DNA of 64,000 nt from Medicago truncatula (GCF_003473485.1 NC_053048.1:52821755-52885754); one strand, 5' to 3'. Shown: positions 23,495 to 35,760, counted from the first letter of the stretch. Translations and numbers: made by a program. The notes: generated by a model from the letters alone, not told the origin.

Positions 23495-24669
23495 ATGACA
23501 CGCTCCGTCGCGGCTAGGAGAGCTGGGATGATTTCTTCTCCTTTTCACTCCCATGTGTAAGTTTTTTCTCCTTCTCCTTCTTCGTTGGTATATTTTTTCC
23601 CTCATCTTTAAATCCAGATTTGTGTAAGTTTTTCACCTTCAATATCTTCCCCTTTTATGTGTTTGATGAAATGTCTCATTGAATTTCAATCTTTAGTTCT
23701 TTAGTTTCATGGAACTAAATGGACATTGACAAAAATTTCTCTATTTTTTCAGTCTATTGAGGAGAGCTTCACTGACAGAAAGTGATGCATTTGCATTTCT
23801 AAGGGCCGATAATGAAGATTGTATTACATATTCTGGGTTCTGTGAAGCACTTCGACAGGTTTGTTGCAGCATTAACTGTGCCATTAGCACGCTAAAAGAC
23901 CATTTAGCGCACATGCTTATCTGAAAATCCACGTGTTTATAAGTTTTTTTTCTTATTTCAATTCTTTGCAGCTCAATTTAATTGGCCATTCTCATGGGTT
24001 GAATGAGGAAGAGAAAGGAGTTGTGGGTCCAAGCCGACATATATGGAAATGGTGTTCTTGACTATAAAGAATTTATGGTAAAATATTTCACTTGAATGAA
24101 TATAATCAACAATAAATCATACAAGAAAAGACTCTGAATTTTGAATTACATTTTTCCTCAGATAAACTATATATATGCAACCAATGACTAGAGGCTTAGT
24201 GTCAACCAATGACTATAAACTATATATGTGCTCTGTCTTAACTCCAATATTCATGGCTCTGAACTATGTTGAGATGCTTAATTACTTAGTATCATTAAAT
24301 TTTCTTAGAAACTTCACCGAAGTAGCTTATTTCATGCCTGAACCATGTGCTTTGAAAAAAAATCATGAGAATTTGGCTAATTCTAAATCCTACAAATTAC
24401 TGATAATGTGGAGTTAAGATTTATCTAAATAAACTCAGAAATTGTGTATGAGATGTGATTCCAAAATGGATGGTGTTTCTTGCACAAAGGTTCTTACATT
24501 TTGCAACGAGTATATATGTTAATCCTACTTCTTTACGAGGTGTTCTTCATGTTTAATTAAGGGACTGTAATTTTTCATATTGAATTGAGATTACAAAATT
24601 TTTGAATCATTTTTTAATGTGTTGCTGCAGTTCGAGGATCAATGCCATTTTGTGTTTGATAGATCATAA
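23495..24669 (+). pseudogene. EF-hand protein gene, truncated and frameshifted
   Basis: Exons by GT-AG borders: 23495-23556 (MTRSVAARRAGMISS...), 23753-23858 (LLRRASLTESDAFAFLRADN..., FCEALRQ), 23972-24077 and 24631-24669. Exon 3 begins LNLIGHSHGLNEEEKG and, after a one-base shift, continues LWVQADIYGNGVLDYKEFM, an EF-hand calcium loop. Exon 3 is 106 nt where 105 would keep phase, so a single extra G near 24019 breaks the frame. Loop position 3 is Tyr where Asp is usual. Exon 4 soon stops (QCHFVFDRS then TAA). I do not recognise the parent gene by name. Its upstream leader (pyrimidine-rich) continues across the Copia insertion to about 18700. It may be a gene fragment carried by a Helitron ending at 26912. 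Confidence 0.65.
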
Positions 24670-26880
24670 TTCATGACGTTCAGAATGTAGAGGTATGGTA
24701 TTGTCTACTTTTTTTTAACTTCTAGATTGAATATTATTGCCTTTTGTTATGCAAGCATTTGATGAGAGGAGATGATTTAGTAGAAATTTCCGACAGCACA
24801 TGTTCCATTCAAATTTGTTTTGATCTGATAAATTTTGTTGCTTTTGATATAGCTACCTCTGAGACTCTTCAATTTTGTTCTGATAATATTGTTGTGTTTG
24901 CAAACAAATAATTATCATTGGGCTTTCAGACTTTGAAGGTAATATGTTTTACTATCCTTTAGGTTTATGTATGAGATTTGTTTTTATCTTATGTGGATTT
25001 GATATTGAAACACTTGAAAAGTCATCTAGAAGGATAGTTAACACCACCTATGAAGGTTTTTAGAAGAGAGATAAATTGCAAAGGCTATTTCTACTAAAAA
25101 ATGTAGCAATTAACATGCCAGTGTTTGTATCGTTGTACCATCTTCATAGTTTTAATAGAAAGAGGTAATTTGGTTTTTTAGTGGGAATTGGCGAAAGTTT
25201 TCTATGGTTCTATTTTTATGCAGCTTGAAAGAAAAAGCTACAATTAGAAGATATACGAAGAGTTATATCATACTTTTAAGGCTTTGTGATCCTATTGGTT
25301 AAGTTCTATGGTTCACATATTCAATTTGGTTTTTGGATTTTCTGTTCAAACTTTTTGTTTCCAATTTATGTATGATATTTACCAAGAAAACAAGCATTTA
25401 TTCATGAATTTGTCTTTAAGAATTGGAGAGCCGACCTACAATACATGGTCCTCAAAGTGTTACTTTCTTTGTTAAATTTATTGTATATTGTGGTTGATAT
25501 TTTTTGGTTCTATTATGGGCATAGTGTGTATTTTGGTTCGTTGGCTTTGATTGATTTAGAGTAAACCGCAATTTTTCTCCTTGAATGTGTTATGCGATAT
25601 CATTATAATCCCTATTTGTATCAAAATTGCAAACACATCCTCAAAAGTATCTTTGCTTAGACATTTTAGGCCTCAAAAGGTACATGCTTATATTGTTCTG
25701 ATCATATGTTTGACAGTGTTTACATTGATGCTACTGACAATGCTTTTTTCTTTTTAATATTCAGATTCAACGTTTCAGTTATTGTAATGGAAAGAAACAG
25801 GATCTGCCACATTTGTGGTGAAAAACAAATAGGGAATTAACTTAGATTATATGGATTCAACAGAGAGTATTCATAGGGATTTTGTGACTTCAAAATGATA
25901 CAGGTTGGTGAGGGATTGGAATAGTCTTTTTGGAGTATGAAGAAACCAATTAAAGAAGCAATTGCTTTAAAAAATCTGATTGAATTTATGCAAAATCACA
26001 GTTTTGTGTCTTTTGACAATTCTATGACATATCTATTGATCTCAGATAAACACTTTCATTAATTCTTTTTGCAGGTTATGTGGTTATGCAGTAGCCAAAT
26101 TCAATATTGTGAAGCTTGAAAAAAGAATGATTATGCAGCTTGAAAGAAAAAGTTTACAAATTAAAAGATCTATGAAGAATTATATCAGAATTTTTATGCT
26201 TTACATAAAATTTGTGAGATTGATATTTGAGATTTGAAAAGTTTCATGTAAACTAAAGTTCCTTAATCTAAAGTCATTAATCATGTAAACTTGATTTGGA
26301 TTCCAAGTTAGTTGATTTTTTTTTCAATTTTGTCAACAATTGAACCCATCAATCTGGATGTTGGCCTCCCTATTATTAGAGAAAAAAACATCATTGATAA
26401 GTAAGTGTTTGACTTTTGCGTTTCTTAATAAGGATTTGATTTTTGTTCTTTATGTTTTGTATGGAGCTGTATAATAATATTTTTTACTTGGGATGGTTTT
26501 CAGCAATTAAGGAAACATATTTACTTTTCAACACTGTCTGAAATGGGAGTGTAATTCTTTTTGTTTTATCTTGAGTATGATTCAATTAAAAAGAGAGTGC
26601 TCCATTGCCTTTAATTATTTGAAATATAAGTGGTGAATTGAAAAGAGGATAGATTTATTTGTGATTCTCTTTAGTGAAATAAATTTACATAACCTAAGTA
26701 GTGAAAGCATTTACATAACCTGAGTAGTGATGGCTTGGTCCTAGCATAAAATGATACTTTTTCAAAGATTATCATTGATTCCTTATGACAGCCTTTGAAC
26801 TTATTTTGTACTTGACTTTCTTTGACATCAGCAAATATTATATGTTTATATTTTGCTTTCTTTTATTACACATTATATAT
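24670..26880 (+). other. Non-coding remainder between EF-hand relic and Helitron end
   Basis: AT-rich, with no sustained coding similarity. A segment of about 70 bp starting GCAGCTTGAAAGAAAAAG occurs at 25222 and again at 26137 with substitutions. Short phrases such as TTTACATAACCTRAGTAGTG repeat near 26690 and 26712. It could be degraded intron and exon material of the same captured gene. Confidence 0.4.
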
Positions 26881-26881
26881 G

Positions 26882-26912
26882 ACCCGTGCGACAGCACGGG
26901 TTGGGGATCTAG
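26882..26912 (+). mobile_element. Helitron-like 3' terminus
   Basis: A GC-rich hairpin CCCGTGCGACAGCACGGG (stem CCCGTGC/GCACGGG), followed by TTGGGGAT and CTAG, then T in the flank. A hairpin a few bases before CTRR, with insertion before T, is the diagnostic Helitron 3' end. The matching 5' end (TC...) was not found with confidence, so total size and cargo are uncertain. Confidence 0.75.
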
Positions 26913-28710
26913 TAGTATTTATCTCACAATTCAAAAAAAATTACAAGAGATGTGACTTGATCACTTCTAAGATCTCCTACACCTCCCAAGTTTTGAAAGA
27001 AAAAATAACCTTATTACGAACCAATAAATGACTTTTTCAACCCCTTTCCTAAAGCACATAAATCCTTCCACCAAAGGGATGTAAGCTATATTTTTCGGTG
27101 TTAGTTTGAACTTACCCCTCCGTTTTTAAATATAAACAAATTTTACTTTTTAGGTTCATTCAATTAATGATGTATGTGGTTCATAATATGGACTACGTAC
27201 ATCATTAATTGAATGAATCTAAAAAGTAAAATTTGCTTATATTTAAAAACGGAGGAAGTATATCTAAATAGAAGATTTGAAGGAAAATCACAATTTCCAA
27301 CCTATTTTGCCTTTAGCACATCTTTCCACAAAGTTTTATCATCACTTAACAAACGCCATCTCCATTTTACAAGAAGAGGCACATTCAAAATTACAAAATC
27401 TTTGATATATAATCCCCCACTATCCTTAGGTTCACATAGCCCCCTCCCGATTTTTTTTTTCCTAAATTTGAACCATTGACTTCCAAACTTTTTTAGGCCT
27501 CTATTCCGATTTTCTTCCTTTCTAATATGATTTGATTTTTTTTAGGGAGTGATTTAATATTATCTGTTTGTGAAACTTTTGACTTCCTAATATCATAGAT
27601 AATTCATCCCTTATAAAAGAGTTCAAATGATCATGCATAGCAATATTGTATCCCATAAATGTAATAATGTTGTTTTCATTAGAATATATTTTGTCATCCA
27701 AAAAAATTAACAACGCAGTTTGTTATTCGTTTGCATTCTATATGTAAATATCATATATCTTATATTAATTAGTTTTGAATCTGAACGATTTTTTTTCATG
27801 GTTGTACATGTGACACTAAATGGATTAAAAACGAAACACGGTGTATTTATAGAGATAAAAACTTGTTTTAAAATTAAGTTTTAAGTTTTTGATCCTATAC
27901 AAATATCATCTTTTGTTTTTAATCTTTTTATACAATGACACGTTTACTTATTTTAATACGAGACCAAATTTGCTTAAAAAAAATATTTGAAAGATCATCA
28001 TTTGAAGAAAAAAAATTATACGACTAAAAACGAAAAAATTATATATTTACAGGACTAAAGTTCACAAAGATCTATATCCCCAAAGGTGAATGAAAGGGAG
28101 TCGGCTTGCTGACAACCAAATTGTAAAAATAATTAATATTTCAGATTCATCAAGTACCAAAATCGAGTTTAAGAAAGAAATAAAATGAATTTTAGTGACA
28201 AAGTTTTTATTTTTTTAGAGCTTCACAAATCTTATATGACCATCCAAAGCTTTGGCCAAAAATAAAACGTGGATGTGCAGAATATTTTAAAGTCACAGAT
28301 TTGGTTGTGCCGAAGATAAAAAGGGAGCAAAGCCAGCAATTGAGTTTTTGGAGCTGGTGTAGGACTTAGGAGACAATATCATAATCAAGTTAAAATAAAA
28401 AGACAGAAAATATTCCAACTTATACAACAGGTCATACCGTGAAGAAACAATGAAAGGGGATGGGGTGGCTTTTTATTATACAAGTTTGTTTAGAATGTGT
28501 GTCAAAAGATGTGACCCTTAGTTTTTTGTTTAAAGAAATAACTAACATTAGGAACTTCCTAAACGAAAAATTAAACATGAACATATTATATCATTATAAA
28601 GTTCATCAGTTTTTTGAACAAGTATTTTTTTTTTAAAGAAGTATTTTGAACAAGTGCTAAAACATGAAGAACTTGTATCATACTTTTTGAATGCATTCAA
28701 ATTGCATAAA
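26913..28710. other. Intergenic stretch
   Basis: Contains one mariner-type MITE (27115-27258). The remainder is AT-rich with no supported gene or RNA. Confidence 0.5.
27115..27258. mobile_element. Palindromic mariner-type MITE (144 bp)
   Basis: Left CCCCTCCGTTTTTAAATATA and right TATATTTAAAAACGGAGGAAG are inverted repeats. The arms continue through GTTCATTCAATTAATGATGT and its complement almost to the centre. TA lies on both sides (27113-27114 and 27259-27260). Confidence 0.82.
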
Positions 28711-29116
28711 TGTTAGGATTTAAGCCTATGAAGAAAACTCAACCCAAAAGACTAGTCTATTATGTGGGAGAGCATCATGGCGTAAGTATCATATTGAGCA
28801 CTTTTATCTACTCAATATGGGACTCCTAACATTGTCACGCCCTATAAGTGTCGATTTTCACGGCAGTTTTCACTCTATCGGCACCAATCCGATGGTAGTC
28901 CTTTCCTTTTCGGCAACTTCACTCGCCGGTGAAGCACCTTAATCTAGCTTATAGGTAGTCATTTTCATGGTTCAACTTTCAACGAGGGTACCAATTGTTA
29001 GGAGTTAAACTCATGAAGAGAGTTAAACCTAAAATACTAGTCCATTAGGTAGGAGAGTCTCGTGGCTTAAAGACCACATTGAACACTTTTATCTACTCAA
29101 TGCGGGACTCATAACA
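28711..29116 (-). mobile_element. TRIM (miniature LTR retrotransposon, 406 bp)
   Basis: Two 121-bp terminal repeats (28711-28831 and 28996-29116) each begin TGTTAGGA and end in TAACA. They share ACTTTTATCTACTCAAT and diverge at scattered positions. A perfect 5-bp target duplication ATAAA flanks them (28706-28710 and 29117-29121). The 164-bp interior has no coding. Reading on the minus strand, the base order ATTGGTACC next to the LTR partly matches an initiator-Met primer site, which sets the orientation. Size and structure fit a terminal-repeat retrotransposon in miniature. Confidence 0.88.
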
Positions 29117-29121
29117 ATAAA

Positions 29122-29811
29122 TTGTTAGAAAGTTCGCATTCAAATGATGCAAATTTGGTAATTTGTTTACTCCAAAATTAAAAACTAGACATTGATGTTC
29201 ATCTATAAAGCTAAAAGATGGATCTAAGGTAGATATAAAGTAGAACTGGTCAGTGAGGTTACAAGGTCAAACTTTTACCAATGAGCTGGCACCTCTTGAA
29301 CAATTAAAAAGAGTTTCACACCAGGCGGAAAAGACAAACAGATTCCCGTCATACTTAGTTAAACTAACCTAAAATTGATTTAGGGTTTGTAACTTTGTTA
29401 AGAAAAGGCAAAGTTACGTAGATGATCCAAACCCAAGACAAAAATAATCATCTCATTATAAGATTGACCAAAAAGATAAGCAACAGTTTGGGTTTACAGT
29501 ACATTATCAATATAAATTACATTTTGAAAAAATTATACAGCGTTCCATACATCTGAATATTGCAGATTCTGATTGATTCATAAAACTAAAAGGGTAACTC
29601 CAGAATTTTATCAGACGTTGGCGAAGATCATTGTATAGTCTGCTCTGCCCAATTTTTTTTAAAAGCCAAGTCAGCAAAAGAACCTAAATGGCTGAATAAA
29701 ACCTATTCCATTTGATCCTATTTTATATGTTTTTAATTAAAAAATAGGGTTAATGCAACAAATTTGAAAAGGAAAAATAAAATAAAAAACCTTGCACATC
29801 AGCTGATATAC
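29122..29811. other. Short gene-free gap and DPH6 3' end
   Basis: Nothing recognisable beyond the likely DPH6 3'UTR close to 29812. Confidence 0.5.
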
Positions 29812-32800
29812 TCAGTATTTTTGAGCCAGTAATTCACAGGTCACTACATCGTCTATGGATGAAGCAGACCGCCCAGCACCTGTAACAGGAACTATGTTGA
29901 AGATTGGCTCAGAATTTTTAACCTCCCTCTGACTTATTTGAGAAAGTTCAAAAAGTGCATTGCATAACATAGGTTGTATCAGCTCCACTGACATTTGAAG
30001 GCTGACTGGGATGTAGAACCTCAAACTCTGCATGACATGAGAAATGAATTCAAAATGTTAAATTGTTCGAGAAAGATTAGGACCATACAAAACAAAAAGG
30101 GGCAGTAGAACAATAAATTTGATCACTGGCCTTTTTATCTCAAGATTATTAAAATTTGCTAGTGTATTTTGTAAATATCCTATATTGTACTCCATCTTCC
30201 TTTACTCAGGCCCAAAAATGCATGGATGCCTTTTGAAGGCAAAAGAACACGAGGAGCCATACAAATTATTTGTATCCATAATATCTCCCTCCCCAAAATG
30301 ATTGAGGAATAAAGTACAATCTAGAACGGAGATTATAAAAATCATTTTAAAAACAGGAAATGGGTTTCATACCGAATGCACAACAAATATATGTTCGAAA
30401 CAATACAACAACAACAACCGAGCCTTATCCCACTAAGTGGGGTCGGCTACATGGATCAAATGACGCCATAGTGTTCTATCATAAACCATATTTGGATCCA
30501 ACTCATTGACCTCTAAATCCTTTCTAATGGTTTCTCTAATAGTTGTCCTAGGTCTCCCTCTACCTCATAACCTAACTCTCCTCCATTTGATCTACTCTTC
30601 TTACAACGGCATCTACGGGTCTTCTCTCTACATGTCCAAACCATCTAAGCCTATTTTCTACCAACTTTTCTACTATAGGTGCTACCCCCACTCTCTCTCT
30701 AATGGTGTCATTCCTAATCCTATCTTGTCTACTCTTACCACTCATCCAGCGCAACATCCTCATCTCCGCTGCACTTACTTGACTCTCGTGTTGGCTCATA
30801 TGTTCGAAACAATGGAGGAATAAAATTGATCTGGTATGTGATATTTTGATAAATATACTAACCATTATATCTTCCCAGGCAAAGTCGTTATCTATTAGAA
30901 CTTTGTCAAGAAGATAAATGCAGAACTTTGATAACTGCTCCATTCGTGATTTAGGTAGAGAACATTGACCATTATTATTGACAGTATCAGTAGGCAAAGA
31001 TTCAGGAGATATCTTTGCAGCCAGATCACTTGTGATTGACAATATAATGGCACATAGCTTTCCGGGAATCACACATTTCTGAAAGCAAGAATCATGCCAA
31101 CTTTCGTGCTTGAAACCCCAATAACATGATGTCTTTGAACAAGATCTTTCTGTGATGGTCTCAATTTCTACATCTTCACCGTCCTCGACATAAAGAATGG
31201 GCTTCACTTCAACATATGCTCTGGAAAGCCATCACAGATATATTCACCCAAAACAATTGTTAGCAACCATGACATAAATATTGAGGAATTATTAAAAAAA
31301 CCAAGGGACCAATAAAAAATGGAATGCAAAAAAATAAAAAATAAATTCCAGATTACATAACATATGTTTGAAAATGACTCAAATCACACAAACCAAATAG
31401 GTGTCCATTTTTCTTTTGTATTTTTTACTTTCTGTTTCTGAGTAGCTTAAAGTGTACTCCCTCCATCCTAAATTATAAGTTACATTGGAGAAAACTTTGT
31501 CCCAAATTATAGGGTGTTTTACGGTATCAATTAAACATAAACGTTTCTTATCCTTTTATACCCTTTACTATTTATTACTCTCTCTTCTTCTCATTCTATT
31601 AACTTTTCTTTCCCATACCATTAATAAAGGATAATTTTGTAAAGTAACTCAAAGGTTCACACTTTTTTTTTTTTGAGCAAAAAGGTTCACACTCTTAAAA
31701 TAGCAAAGGAAATTTGCTTTGAATAAAGGCAAATGCTAATTTGTGCCCACAAGGGCACATGTTAAGATACTCATTATAGAAATACACATATCAAACGGCG
31801 TGCATTCAACTTATTAAAAGTTGTCATATTGTGTTTTCCAATGCAAAGTTGCTCTTTTTAGATTGCTTAACATGTGCCCTAAGGGCACAAGTTAGCATGA
31901 CCCTTAAATAAATTATAAGATAGCAAATTATAATCTCTAAACGACTAAACCTATACAAATGGGCCTTCTTGACTAATTGCATATCAATGGAATGATGATC
32001 AAACAAGATGCATAGTTAAGAAACTAGAGTACCTTTTTGGTAGATCAGGAACAAGGACATAAAGGAATATGGTTTCTAATGTTTTGCACTTTTTGCCTTC
32101 CTGTAATTCAGCTATCTTCATTTGTCTGAGGATTGTTTCTTGTTTCTTCTCGATATCGAGTCTCTCCAGTAAAGTGATATTTTTAGAACAGTAAATAACA
32201 AAACCAATTGCAGATGTCGATATTGAACAGTTAAAAGATTTTGCCACTGCTTCACTGTTTTTTAGTGCCTGTTCCAGTTCAACCCCAGGGCCTCCACTGC
32301 AAAGATTCATGGTAGGAGGGTCAAGCCCCAGTTGACCAGCCATGTGAAGTATACCCTCATGCAAGGTTGCCTGCAAGTCAAGAAGCATTAGAAATTACAG
32401 AAGAGTTACCAGATAGCATTTGAAATTGGATAATTGTATCATAAATTAGATTTGTTATGTTAACAACAGTATGAAGTAAGCAAACCCTAAATTTAGTGAA
32501 CTTCACTGTTCAATTATATTGTTATTTGTTTATGTTTCCTCCTTTAATAAGAACACCCCAACTCCTAGTTACAATGCCCTAACATATTTAATTTAAGGAT
32601 GAAGGAATGAAGTACAAAGAATTAAAGTATCATTTTGGGGATCAGCCAAAATTAGTTTAAACACACTGCAGACATATATTTCACCTAAGAGACTTTAACA
32701 GCAAACTTCTACATATTCTATGAATTGCTTGAGTGAGAACACTCAAATCCTTGATAGTTATGTACGAAAAAGAATAAATGCATTTTACATTTACACGAAC

Positions 32801-35760
32801 AATAAAAAATAAAATTCAATTAAACTATTTCCAATGATTTTAAATCTTGTCAAATTGTATTATACTAATTGAAACTGACATGATACTGTTTGGACCAGTG
32901 CCAGAATATTTCGCATTGATTTCAGTATAGCTAAATCCCACTTCCAAAGAATAAACTGTTCCTATATGAAGCTAATCAAATTAAAGAAACACAAAGTAAA
33001 GGTTTGTCCTAAATCAACTTGAATCGACAATAAGCAGCTTCAACAGCTACCAACGATGTCCCAAGTCAATTTTCACAATAATATTAATGAATCAGGATAT
33101 AGATGATATATGTAATCTTGCTTTTCTGTTGATAAATAATTGGCAACTGCTAGCAGTGCGTGTTTACCTGGCTGTATGGCCCAATGCAGCTAGGTGCCCA
33201 ACTAGAAATACTCTGCACATGCAAAACCTTTTTACCTTTATTATTTGCTACCAAAACTTCAACGTATGCTCTACTAAAATCCATCTCAAGTAGAGGCATT
33301 TCAACTGTACTTCGAGATGGGACGCCAAATGGGCACCTCTCGTGTGTTATAAACTTCACATATGTCTCGTTTGCCTCAGAGAACTTATTCATGTCATCGA
33401 TGTAAAGGTGTATATAGAGTACATTCTCCCAGCCAAAATCAAACGCTGCTAGTTGCAATTCAATTTTCCTCAAAATAATCTTTAAATCTTCCTGCAAATC
33501 TGCTATAAAGAAATAAGAGTGATGTGTCAAAGAATAAAATAATGTGGAAGAGTAAGACGCAACTCAAATCATTAAGAATGTAGAATAACTGTTACCATTG
33601 CATGAATCTTGCAACCAGCAACACATGGAGAATGTATTCATGTTATTTGTTCTTGAAATGTTAAATTTATGTTCTACGACGTCAATTGGATAAGTGCAAT
33701 CAAGAGGCTTGCATATGGCTTCGAAACTTTCTAGACCGTCATGCACTTCAAACACAGATCCCAATTTCTGCATAGAAATCTCATGTATTTTGTCTTGTGT
33801 TTTTAAAGAGTGGTCGTCTGCCTTGTTTTCTAAATGAAATGCCAAGGGATGAAGGACTCCCACAGGAGCTATGGAATCTGAAGAGTGCATCACAACTTGA
33901 TATTTGTCAAGCACAATGCGAGCATTCTGAAAGAAAAAAAATAATATAAGGAACGATTAGATAACAGAAGAAAAATATTGATCATAAGTTTGACGCACAA
34001 TTAGTAATAAATTTACAAGATTGAATTTTCAAAGATCAGTAGGAACACATATCAGGCATTGAAAATGAACGAGTGTAAATTGAGCCCAGTTTTATGAAAA
34101 ACTGAGGATCATATGACAATAGCAAAAACATAAGCAATTCTCAGTTAACCACACCAATGGTGGTAGGAACTTACAATAAAGAGCGGGCAATCAAGAGTTA
34201 ATGTTTCATATTCCCCTCCTTCTCCGCAAACATTTATTCCATATGACCTGTCAAATAGAGTAACACAGAATTCATTTATATGCAGAAACACCATAGAATA
34301 ATGTCAATCTACATACTTCAAAGAACTTATATATATACACAGAGAAAAGGAAGGTTGAACATATTTGACATACTCTTTCAATTTATGCAAGTAAGCATTT
34401 AATGAGGCTAATTCTTTACCCAAGTGCTTTGCAGGATCCAAACCCATGGCAGCTACCTTGTGAAATAGATAAAGAATTAAATTCCAAAATAACAATTATC
34501 CAAGTACATAAAATTAAAAAAACAAGTTGAATTCAAATGAAAAAGGAAATGGTTTCACTTGTTTAAGTCTTTCATATTTTAGCTGCATATCTCTCGTACT
34601 CAACAACCATATATTCAAAGCAACCCTAATTTTAAGAGTATATAGCCGCATTAGCATATCATGGAACCTTTAAATGTTGTCCATTGATATCGGTTGAGGA
34701 GCTCAATATGATCAAAGCAAAAGTAAGATCTCTCTAAATGGCTGATGATTAAGAAGAGTCGTATGATAGGAACATTGGAACTCCTCCCATATACAAATTG
34801 AAAAAAGAGAGCAATATAATCAATAAAAGCAAAGTCAAACAAGTTATACCTTCACAGTTACAGCTACTATTCCATTTGCAATCTGGTCAGGACCAAAACA
34901 GAGTTAGAATTATTTGAACAACAACAACAACCAAGTCTTATACCACTAATTGGGGTCAGCTACATGGATCAAACGACATCATAATACTCTATATCATATT
35001 TCTATCTAAAGCATTTTCTTAATAGTTTCTCTCGTAATTTTTCTAGGTGTTCCTCTGTCTCTAGTGATCTGGCGACTACGCTCCATCTGATTTATGCTCC
35101 TTGCTACAAAATGTACAGGTCATCTCACTGCATGCCCAAACCAACTAAACCTAGTTTCCACCGTCTTTTCTATTATAGGTGTTACTCAACTCTCTATCTA
35201 ATGTTGTCATTTCTAACCGTATCTCTTCTAAGCTTACCACACATTCAACACAACATCTAAAGAAGAAAATATTGAAAACTACATAAACATAAATCCAAAT
35301 TTACCATTTCATTGAGGAGCAAGGACTGATCTTGTTTCCACAAATAAGCCAAAGAAACAAGACCTAACCTAGAACAAACACTTTCGACGCGCAGTCTCTG
35401 ATAATCAGATGCAATGGCACCGGAACACACAGCAGTAACAGAGGGGATCTGCCTCTTGACTTCGCGTAACAAAATATACATATCTTCAACTTCATCACCT
35501 TGAGTCCTTTTATAACCAAGCTCAAGATGCTTTGATGAACCTTGAATTCTCCTCCTAAATAATGGCAATCCCATACACTCAGCATATTTGATGATAATTT
35601 GATGTCCAACAGTTTGATACATGTAGCTATCGAGTTCGTCGACAGAATCATCAACCGGCATCAGATTCGCCAACGCGACGATCTGATGGCCGTATTGAAT
35701 ACACTTCATCATGGCGTAGCAACTGTCTTTCCCGCCGCTAACAAGTGCAACCACCTTCAT
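29812..35760 (-). CDS. DPH6: Diphthine-ammonia ligase with RidA-like domains
   Basis: Catalyses the last step of diphthamide synthesis on elongation factor 2, ATP-dependent amidation of diphthine, in the cytosol. Nine exons join in phase: 35760-35305, 34882-34850, 34456-34374, 34247-34175, 33926-33596, 33502-33168, 32370-32033, 31220-30863 and 30027-29812, giving 740 aa. The N-terminal ATP-pyrophosphatase domain has the PP-loop LVSGGKDSCYA (6-16) and the family signature CGEGGEYETLTLDCPLF (198-214). Two YjgF/RidA-like domains follow: one in exon 6 (YIDDMNKFSEANETYVKF, PSRSTVEMPLLEMDFSRAYV) and one from exon 7 (IGPYSQATLHEGILHMAGQL). This is the architecture of yeast Dph6 and its plant orthologues. 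Introns 1 and 8 carry RTE-LINE tails and intron 7 carries MITEs, yet all coding frames are intact. Confidence 0.94.
30405..30797 (-). mobile_element. 5'-truncated RTE-type LINE in DPH6 intron 8
   Basis: Minus-strand frame encodes the LINE C-terminus: AAEMRMLRWMSGKSRQDRIR, then RERVGVAPIVEKLVENRLRW, FGHVERRPVDAVVRR. Its 3' end is a run of TTG repeats (CAACAACAACAA on +). A perfect 16-bp target duplication ATATGTTCGAAACAAT flanks it (30389-30404 and 30798-30813). Same transcriptional sense as DPH6. Confidence 0.9.
31455..31690. repeat. Partial Stowaway-like MITE in DPH6 intron 7
   Basis: Begins TACTCCCTCCATCCTAAATT, the same terminus type as 16885, and contains CCCAAATTATAGGGTGTTTT. The opposite terminus is missing. 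Confidence 0.55.
31733..31898. mobile_element. Inverted-repeat MITE in DPH6 intron 7 (166 bp)
   Basis: Left ATGCTAATTTGTGCCC...GGGCACATGTTAAG is mirrored by right CTTAACATGTGCCC...GGGCACAAGTTAGCAT. The interior is unrelated and non-coding. Confidence 0.75.
34917..35262 (-). mobile_element. Second RTE-type LINE tail in DPH6 intron 1
   Basis: Co-linear with 30405-30797: the CAACAACAACAACCAAG start, GGGGTCAGCTACATGGATCA, and CTATTATAGGTGTTACT all correspond. It is more diverged, with frame breaks. The flanking target duplication was not resolved. Also sense to DPH6. Confidence 0.85.

Noticed and set aside
24175-24417. 80-codon frame after the EF-hand exons
   Set aside because: Intronic, no recognisable domain, AT-rich composition.
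26882-26906. GC hairpin read as a transcription terminator
   Set aside because: Prokaryote-type terminators do not apply here, and the hairpin plus CTAG fits a Helitron 3' end.
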